From NCBI GenBank assembly GCA_963921795.1, contig OY997642.1:56281331-56345330 (forward strand): 64,000 nt of DNA, in the 5' to 3' direction. The stretch is from Nannobrachium achirus. Lineage: Eukaryota > Chordata > Actinopteri > Myctophiformes > Myctophidae. The notes below the pieces were generated by a model, which worked only from the letters and a program-made list of their open reading frames with translations, did not search any database and was not told the origin of the DNA. The translations under genes and the position numbers were made by a program. Shown here in pieces: positions 46,595 through 55,800 of the stretch (position 1 is its first letter; the number at the start of each line of letters is the position of its first letter).

Positions 46595-46935
46595 TAGGGC
46601 ATTAACGAAAAAGTCGACTTTTACACAAGTCGACTCCCACCAGAGAAAGTCGAAGTTGAAGGAAAAATAATCCTTTGTATTTTTTTCTATCATTATTTTT
46701 GCTCCATGAACAGTAGGATTGTTTATTGTCAAGAAGGAAATTATCCAATATTACAGTACTACATTACATTTGGTATAACATGGTTCTCTTGTGAAAATAG
46801 CAGATCTACGAGGCGTGAGCATGTAGATCGGCTATTTTCACAATTTCTGCCTCTATATATTTGACAATTTGGACAATGTTTAATTTGTCATTTAATAAAG
46901 TCGACTTGCAAAAATCACAAGTCGTTAATGCCCTA
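46595..46935. mobile_element. hAT MITE (TAGGGCATTAACG ends) with family C interior and H1
   Basis: Ends TAGGGCATTAACGAAAAAG and CGTTAATGCCCTA, flanked by a perfect 8-bp duplication ATAGGCAT (46587-46594, 46936-46943). The interior (about 46755-46900) is family C sequence: TTACATTTGGTATAACATGG, an H1 at 46788-46844 and ACAATTTCTGCCTCTA. Family C has quite different termini. Confidence 0.93.
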
Positions 46936-47147
46936 ATAGGCATGTGATCATATCATGCATGGGCGTGATCGTTCAGCAGACACTTTTCTTTCCACATTTT
47001 ACAAAATGTGAAGGTTTTCTGCTTTGGGTTATCTTTACTGTTCAAGGTTCATTTAAGCCACAATATACAGTTAGCCTATCCACAACTTTCCAACATCCCA
47101 TCGTGCATTGCGCAGAAGGCGAGCGGCATTTCCGGTGTCGCAGCCGA

Positions 47148-47211
47148 GAGTGATCTACAAGCTCACAACGGTTGCATCTGCGACGCGACGTGAGCTTGTA
47201 TGTCTGCTGTT
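47148..47211. repeat. Isolated H1 copy
   Basis: GTGATCTACAAGCTCACAACG...CGACGTGAGCTTGTATGTCTGCTGTT, diverged at both ends. It lies in a short GC-rich stretch with no recognised surrounding element. Confidence 0.7.
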
Positions 47212-47599
47212 AACCGGAAGTGTCCCGCAGATAATGCTACAGTAAAGTCTTGCGGAAACAGGTGGATACAGAGTGGATCTAGTCCCTTTTTAATCAACAA
47301 TGCAACTTATTTCACATCGGATGTATTGCAATACCCATGGATGGATTGTGTCCTGGGCCAATGGGGCCTGTGCCCAGGAGACAATGGCAACACACAAATA
47401 TTTGTCCCCCCAGCCTAATAGTACAAGCCCCCTCCTATGACTAACATTAGACGAACGTATGACTAACAGCTGACATATCTTTTTTACATAGAACATTTTT
47501 TGTAAATGATGTAGGTTGGATAAAGACCTAATTGTAGTATAAAGACCTAATTCTGTAGGATACAGACTAAATACTGTGGGATATAAAAGGTGCTTTCTT

Positions 47600-47641
<42 letters not shown>
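47600..47641. repeat. (CA)n microsatellite
   Basis: About 20 CA units. Confidence 0.94.
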
Positions 47642-47643
<2 letters not shown>

Positions 47644-47671
47644 CCTTACAACTGCAGTGCAGTAGTCTATG

Positions 47672-48019
47672 TCAGTGGTTCTCAACCTGTGGGTCGGGGC
47701 TCCCCAAATTATTTTGGGGGGTCCCCAGATGATTAACTTAATGTGCAACATTGTTTTCTCACTCAACAGTACACATACCAGCATGAAGTTTAAGTGTATT
47801 GATGGTATCTGCACATTTTCTAAAGTGACAATTTGAGGACTTTTTAATACCTCTAAAATTACAAATTAAATATTGGTCAAATTGTAAAATATTAGAGGCA
47901 GAAATTGTGAAAATAGCCGATCTACATGCTCACGTTGCGAGGCGTTGTGAGCATGTAGATCGTCTATTTTCACAATAGAACCGTGTTATACAAAATGTAA
48001 TGCCTCAACTCTTAGTGGG
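47672..48019. mobile_element. Family C hAT MITE, right end missing, with H1
   Basis: Begins CAGTGGTTCTCAACCTGTGG. H1 at 47905-47976 (left arm shortened: CATGCTCACGTTGCGAGGCG). It stops after AATGCCTCAACTCTTAGTG. Confidence 0.82.
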
Positions 48020-48096
48020 ACCTCCACAAATAACAAAGCTATACACTGAAGCCGGTCTACTCAAATAATTGTTCACAGTATAGTTATATTTTAACT

Positions 48097-48364
48097 GGCA
48101 AGCATTAGAGTTGAGGCATTACATTTTGTATAACACAGTTCTGTTGCGAGGCATTGAGAGCATGTCAAATTGTAGATCTGCTATTTTCACAATTTCTACC
48201 TCTAATATTCGACAATTTGGCCAATGTTTAATTTGTAGAGGTATTATAAAGTCCTTAAATTGTCACTTTAGAAATGTATATATATCTTCTATACACTCAG
48301 GTCTTATGTTCATTTGTTTACTGTTGAGTGAGAAAACAATGTTGCACATTAAGTTAATCATCTG
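48097..48364. mobile_element. Family C MITE fragment in inverse orientation
   Basis: AGAGTTGAGGCATTACATTT through the degenerate H1 right arm (48144-48201) to TTAAGTTAATCATCTGGG. The CAGTGG terminus is replaced by a (GT)n tract at 48368-48410. Confidence 0.75.
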
Positions 48365-48367
48365 GGA

Positions 48368-48410
<43 letters not shown>

Positions 48411-48419
48411 TGTTGTCCA

Positions 48420-48859
48420 TTTGTTGAGGGCACAAAGGCCAAATGCCAGGGCAGGAAGGCCATAAAATAAAACAAGATTTTAGTATTTGAATCTAAGGGT
48501 TAGGGATGATAACCTAATCTGCAGTGAAATAGATCAATTATCGTATTTACAATCTGATGAATCCATGCTCAGCCCTGCTCCGAACAAAGTCACTGGATTC
48601 ACTGGATTGGTTTAAAAATGGGGACTTGGGGGAGTTAAGATTTCAGAATCTCAACAAAAGACACTGGTGTCTACATGACAAGAAAGAGAGACTGTTGTTT
48701 ACTGTCTACATATTGACAAGAAAGAGACAGAGGAGAAAGTGGTACAGTCAGCTGGGGCATTAAGGCCACTGTGGCCTCAGGTCATGCCATTGGTTTGAGG
48801 GGCACAAGGCCAAACTGAGGGGCAACAGCGGCCATGGCCTCCATGAAATTCCTGCCCTG
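48420..48859. other. Intergenic sequence, nothing recognised
   Basis: GCACAAAGGCC and GGGCACAAGGCC recur near 48429 and 48796. No gene visible. Confidence 0.4.
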
Positions 48860-49200
48860 GTCGCAGCCCCAGCCTGAAGCCTCAAAAGTCTAGTATCTGC
48901 CCTCGTTCCAAACTTCCATAGGGATATCCCTTTGGAGTAATGGTTAAGATATTGGACTTTCACGCGGGTTCGAAGCCGGGTGGATTGGTGCCGTGACCCG
49001 GATCCGGGCTTCCCCGTAGGAGGAGGTCAAAGGGGGGTGAGTGTGGCGGAGAGAGTCGCAGCCCCAGCCTGAAGCCTCAAAAGTCTAGTATCTGCTCTCG
49101 TTCCATAGGGATAACCCTTTGGAGTAATGGTTAAGATATTGTACTTTCTCGCGGGAGACCCGGGTTCGAAGCCGGGTGGGGAGGTTCGGATCACCTCCAT
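48860..49200 (+). repeat. Tandem duplication of a tRNA-like SINE head
   Basis: GTCGCAGCCCCAGCCTGAAG starts at 48860 and again at 49055 (195-bp offset). Each unit has a box A-like GGAGTAATGGTTAAGATATT and a box B-like GGTTCGAAGCCGGGT. The second unit keeps an anticodon-stem-like CTCGCGGGAGACCCGGG; the first has a short deletion there. I read them as tRNA-derived SINE heads, not functional tRNA genes, because the acceptor stem does not pair cleanly. An (AT)n tract follows at 49209-49231. Confidence 0.65.
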
Positions 49201-49836
49201 TACATATATAAATATATATATATATATATATAATTATTTATGTATTATTATTATGCCTGTTATTAGGCAAATTACCCAAAACAGACAGCATTATGTTTTG
49301 TAGGCTAATTAGTTAGTAGGCTATTATTATTATATTATGAATGTATTATCCTCTCTAGGCTTGGCTATCATAACTTACATTTAGGGATTTGTAGGCTATT
49401 AATCACGCTTGACTTTAAAGACATATCACTTGTCATTCGTGATAGGATTAAATGCAATGACTTAATTAATGCTTTCAATTGTATTGTGTGTGTTGTGTTA
49501 ATAATAAACTTTATTTTTAAAGCACTTTTCAAAACAAAGTTACAGAGGGCTTTCCAATGTAATACAATGGAATAACAACAGTTAAAAATGTGTTAAGTGT
49601 GTGAATGCATTAATCCGATTCCGAGCCTAGATTCTGCTAGAAACAAATTGAGCGCCCGCCCATGATTAGCCTACCGCCCACACCGACCTGTGGGCTTTAA
49701 TTAGCCGTTAATCATGCACAGCTTGAAGGCGAACGACCTTTTATAGTGTTTATGGTAGGGCAGAGCTCAGCTTTTTGCGGCACACTTCCTACCGTGGTGG
49801 TCTGGCGTGCGTGTACAACACTATACCTTCATTCTA
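49201..49836 (+). promoter_or_regulatory. Upstream region of the secreted ZP-N-like gene, with a LINE tail
   Basis: AATAATAAACTTTATTTTTA, AAGCACTTTTCAAAAC at 49500-49540 is the reverse 3' tail of a fish non-LTR element. Just before the ATG (49837) there is TTTTATAGTGTTTATGG at 49740-49756, a possible TATA-like element. Placement of the transcription start is inference. Confidence 0.4.
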
Positions 49837-52800
49837 ATGGCGCGGAGGAGCAGAGCCAACGGGTGGTGTCAGAGCTTTCTATGCTTCGTATTCTTTGTGG
49901 CCGTTAGTTCATTGTTTTGTCACTGCACAGAACGGGCGAGGAATCAAACGTCCAAGTCATCTGTCAAGCTAAAAAGACACGGAATGCTTTCCCAGCAGAG
50001 TCCCAGTAAAGGAGACAGTTCATCTGCAGGCCTACATGATGGCAGGCTCATCATTGGCCGCGGTCCTCTGGAAGGTGCTGACCTGCTCAAAGAAGTCTCT
50101 CCTGCAAACAATCCGTTGGAAGTTGATTCAGAATCAGATTATCAATCAGACCCGGGTAAGGAAATGTATACAGTGGTGGGGAAAAGTAGGCCTCTACTCT
50201 CATATACTTTACTTAGCACTATCAAAGTATCAATACTGCAAAGTATTACTCAGTTAAAAAGTAAATGTCATGGATTTCAAAATTTACTTGAGTTTCGAAA
50301 ATGACAGATCTACACGCTCACAGCATTGTGAGCTTGTAGATCGGATATTTTTAAATGGCCGAAAAAATGTATATATGGCTGAAGAGGGTAATGAATGTTT
50401 TGTAGTAGTCAAAGTCTAAAAAGTAACTAATTTGTTCAAATAAATGTTGTGGAGTAAAAGTACAATAGAAGTAAAAGTAGGCCAACAACAAATTGGAAAT
50501 ACTCAAGTAAAGTACAAATACCTCAATTGTACTTAAGTAAATGTACTTGGGCCTAGTTATTTTACACCACTGCTAAAAGTAATTTATATTTTTTTTGTGT
50601 TGGCTCTCAATTAACTGCTCCCTTACATGGGAGTACATTTTGATTGAAGAAAATGTCAGTGGTGGAAAGTCAAGTGGACAATATTTACACTCATGTACTG
50701 CACTTGAAGTACAATTTTGGTATATATATTTTTTTACTTTACTGGATTATTTTACTTCTACTCCACAACATCTTTGTACTTTTTACTCCACTATAATTAT
50801 TTGAAAACTTTAGTTTGTTCTAGATTTTAATATCTATTTTTTATAAACATAAATTAACATGCATAAATGATAAACACACATTTAGCCACTTCAGACCTAT
50901 ATACACATCTGACCCATCTACAAGCTCACATTGCATTGAGCTTGTAGATCTGCTATTTTCAAAAATATTCCTATACATTTTATGTTATGCATGTGAAAAG
51001 TACAAAAGTATTGACATGATAATATAGGCTACTTAAAAGTACCAAAAGTAAAAGTACTCACTTAAATATGGAATGCCTGACTTTTACTTTAGTATAACTG
51101 AGTATTTTTACATTGCGGTATTGATACAGGAACAGTGGGAGCACCACTGAGGAATGCATCATTTTGACGCACTAAGAAATGAATTTAAGGACCTCAGATT
51201 TGCTAGCTGTTTTTAGATCTCAACCTGAGACCCATTTTTATAGAAAGGCCTTTTTAACCTCCTAACTGCAAAGTTCATCTATTCTCACTGATGCCATTGC
51301 TGTATGTTGTTTTTATATTTATTTTCATTTTATTGTTGCTGAAATTGTTAGGATTCACTGTTGATGTTATTTTGATGTTGTTAAGGCCCACTTCACCTCT
51401 GGGACAACCCGATCTTATTTTATTGTTGTTTGGGACACGATCAACACCATCCTGAGTTATTTTTTGTGTTCAATCTGTGTTTTGAGATATTTTGGTATTT
51501 CAGCATGTACTAGTGATGCATTTTGCATCACTAGTACAAGATCGGGTTGTCCCAGAGGTGAAGTGGCCCTTTAAGCACTTTGTAATGTTTTAAAAGGTGC
51601 TATATAAATAAAGTTGTATTATTACATTTGTTTAGAAGATTTGGAGGAGCCTGTACACATTAAAGGACAGGTGTACAGAACAAGCCCTGACAGCGCAGCC
51701 GTACAGCAGCTGCTGCAAACGGAACCAAAAGTGACCTGCACCCCAGAGTCCATGAAGCTGATGGTCCACGAGGCTGGTTCTACCCCGGGAAACCTGTATA
51801 TTGACAGAGGTAATAGGTAGCCACTCTACTGTTGATGAATGTGTTTCATGCTTCATATGGGCCTAAACCAGGGGTCTTCAATGTTTTTTTTAGTCCAAGG
51901 ACCCCTTAGTTGAGAGAGATGAAACGGGGACCCCCACTACCTTTTCATAGATTCCATAAGTTTAATTGTTTGACAGCACAATCATCAGTGCATTTTGGAT
52001 TCATGTCAATTTGAGTTTTCAGATATTTAACCCACTGAACCGTCAATACTTAATAAACTTGACGTTTCACTCTGTACTTGGTCTGCTCTTTTTTCCCCTC
52101 TGCACCAAACCTCTTTGCCGAAAATAGCAGATCTACAAGCTCACAAAAGTGAGCTTGTAGGATATGGACACTAGAGTTTAAGTGGTTAATATAAAAAAGG
52201 AGTTTCTATCACACAAAGATTTGGAGGACCCCTTGTAGTAACTCTGAGGACCCCCTAGGGGTCACGGACCCCCTGTTGAAGACCCTTGGCCTAAACAATC
52301 TGATACTGGGCATTGGGCACTAGGGACATCTGGGCACCTCGACATAAAATTGCCTATTGTCCATAAACTATTTGGGCACTAGGGACATCTGGGCACCTCG
52401 ACATAAAATTGCCTATTGTCCATAAACTATTTGAAAAAACATGTTTCAATGGTCTAAGTAAAAGCAAGTAACGTATACATGGTGTGAACATGCATGGTAC
52501 AATCATTGTCAGACTTAATTTTATCCTTCAACTTCTTGTTTATGCCCCAAAATGACAGATATACAGGTTAGCAACTGTAGACATGTATACCTTAATTGTT
52601 GAATGTTGGAGCATGTAATGATCATGTATACTTTATTTTACTCATGACCATTTTTCAAATCTATATATCTTTTTTTAACATCTTGGACAAAATGGCCAAT
52701 TTTACGTCTGTGCCCAGATCTCCTAGTGTCCACCTGACCTGTTATCCTAAATATCCTAAAGCCGTGGTTCTCAACCGGAGGGTCCCCAAATGATTTAGAG

Positions 52801-55800
52801 GGGTCCCCAGATGACTAGAAATGTGCAGATACACTCTATACACTTTGTTGATTTGTTTACTGTTGAGTGAGAAAAAAAAATGTTGCACATCAAGTTAAAG
52901 GACAATTTAAGGTCTTTTTAATACCTCTAAAATGACAAATTAAACATTGGCCAAATTGTCAAGTATTAGAGGCAGAAATTGTGAAAATAGCCGATCTACA
53001 TGCTCACAACGCCTCGTGAGGCGTTGTGAGCATGTAGATCTGCTATTTTCACAATGGAACCGTGTTATACAAAATGTAATTCCTCAACTCTTAGTGCTCG
53101 TCAGGGTGGGGGGTTAAAATATGATTATTTTGGGGGTTGTGACCTGAAAAGGTTGAGAACGACTGCCCTAAAGGATACAAATCAATGTCACTATGAGACC
53201 ATTTTGACAGTACTGTTAAACTTGGTCAATGTTCACCCCACAGGACGTCTCCTGGAACCTCTGGCTTTATCCCAGTTACCAACAAGCTGTGGATATTCTT
53301 TGACATCAGCAAGAAGGCATCTGATCTTAGTCGCACCATATGATGGCTGTTTTGTCACTCAGGAGGTGAGTTACTTTTATTACTGCCGATAGACTGTGCA
53401 TGCACACACACACAATACAGTTTGCTAGATTATTTCTCTGTTCTAATTATGCTTCTTGCCAATATGTTATACCGTTGGAAACCTGTTTATTGGCTGCTGA
53501 GCCAATCATAAGTAGTGCTAGTATCATTATTTTAAAATATGTTTATTATTGTTATTGGCCTTGAGTGTGTTTCAACGTTGCTGCTATGACAACCTGAATT
53601 TCCCTTCTGGGATCAATAATGGTTTCTTTATCCTATACAAGCAAAGCTTGCAAACTGTGAAAGGACAACTTTGTTTTTTTTACAACAAGGGTTCATATTT
53701 TAGATTGTAATTAGAGAAAAGTAAAGATGAGTGTTAAAATGTTTTCATTTACTGCTTTCTATCGTTTTAGCCATTTAAAAGATTTTGATTGCAGTGGGTG
53801 GGGGCATGCGTACAAGTGGCTAAATATGTATTTTTAGACGCAATAATCTCATTCCCAAGATGCACCGCAATCTTTCATGGGCAGATGTGACTTATGGGGG
53901 CTAGTAGTGTTACTGTAAATATATTATATTAGTAGTTGAAAGACTAGTAGTATTAAAATGTCTTTATGTCCAATGTATTTTTTATTTAAGTTCATAAAGT
54001 TAACATAAGTACTAACTAAATGCATCAGAAATTAAATCAAAATGGCACATTTCAGGATTCCAATTAAAAAATAACAAAAGATAACTGAGGATTCCAATTC
54101 AAAAGTAGCAAAAATAGCCGATCTACAATCTCAAAACGTGTCGCATTTGCGACACGTTTTGAGCTTGTAGATCTGCTATTTTTGCTACTCTTACTGGAGA
54201 TGAGAGGTTTTTGCTCGACAGTAACAATATGCCAAGGGATGTGGCCCTCTGGAGTGAGTGTGGAAATATAGTGGCCCTCTCTATCATCAAGGTTGCTGTA
54301 AATGGTAATAAAGAAATCGCCCGCATATTTTGTCTAAAAATACATATTTAACCACTTGTACACATGCCGCCATCCACTGAAATCTAAAACGATAGAAAGC
54401 AGTAAATTAAAACATTTTAACACTACTTCTCTCTTATTACAATCTAAAATATGAACCCTTGTTGTAAAAACAAAAACAAAGTTGTCCTTTTAAGTTCTTG
54501 GTGCCATATCATCCTGCTCATAAAAGATGTTTCTGTTATTTAGGAGGACAACTATGTTCTTCCTTTGCAATGGTGTGGCTTACCGGTGAGGATGTCATGT
54601 CCTGCTGCAAGACCATCCAACGCTCCCGTGGTTTCCTGCCGGGCCGAAGGCATGGTGGTCACAACGGATTGGATCGTGTCTGTCAATGACATCAAAGTGA
54701 ATTGTAAGTGCAAGTAGGGCTGTCACAATTATTACATAATCGTCTAATCGTGATTATTTGACATTATCGCAATTATTTTGTCATAATCGTCATAATCGTG
54801 AATGTTGAAAAATGTCAGATATAGTGGAAATAGCAGATCTACAAGCTCACAACGCGTCGCGATGTGAGCTTGTAGATCGGCTATTTCCGAGCTATAACGA
54901 GCTTGTAGATCGGCTATTTCCACTATCAATGTTATTTTTTAAGTAGTAAGTTGTCAAATATGTCAGTAATTTCTTTGTGTATTTAGGTTTTGTGTCATAT
55001 CTACCATGTGCAACTTCAAAGCCTAAAAGCCAAACAGAAATGAAATTGTCAATGACAAAAACACAATTAAATCGTTAATCGCCAATTATTTGAGTGACAA
55101 TTAATCGTCATGTAATATGTCATATCGTGACAGCCCTAAGTGCAAGTGTGTATGTTAGCTGTGTGTGTGTGTGTGTGTGTGTGTGGCTGTGTGTGTGTGT
55201 GTATACAGATGAACGAATTGCTATCTAACGGTAAACACATTGTTATCCAACAGTAAATGGTCAGTGGGAGCCGTTGCTGACCGTCTCGTCCACATGTGGA
55301 TTCAGTGTTGTTACTCATTCTGAGGGAGTAGTCATCACTGCTCGCTATGCACCCTGTGTACAAATGAAGGTATAGCAACCTTTCTCTTTTTTTGAGTGTT
55401 AATTTAATAATGTTCCTTAACCCATAAGACCTGGAATTATTATACTTTAGATATTGAAAAATAGCAGATATATAAGCAAGCTTGTATATCTTTTGAGAGG
55501 TTTTGTGTAAATCTTTGAATATACTGTGTATTTTTTAAGTGAGCATTTGTAACTCAAATTTTGCTTCTGGGGGTCCCTGATACGTAATCTTTTGAGATTG
55601 GGGGGGGGGGGGGGGGGGGTCTAAATAAAATTCTAGAGGTCCTTGACATGAAAAGGTTTGAGAACCTAACCGTAGAAAGACGTCGAAGATATTTATAGAA
55701 TGCACACATTTTCAAGATGTTTCAAAAATGGCAGATCTACAAGCTCGCAGCGTGGCACTCGGTGCTGCGTTGTGAGCTTGTAGATCTGCTATTTTTCAAT

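Noticed and set aside
49090-49190. Functional tRNA gene
   Set aside because: Box A- and B-like motifs exist, but no clean acceptor stem pairs and the unit is duplicated as part of a longer repeat.
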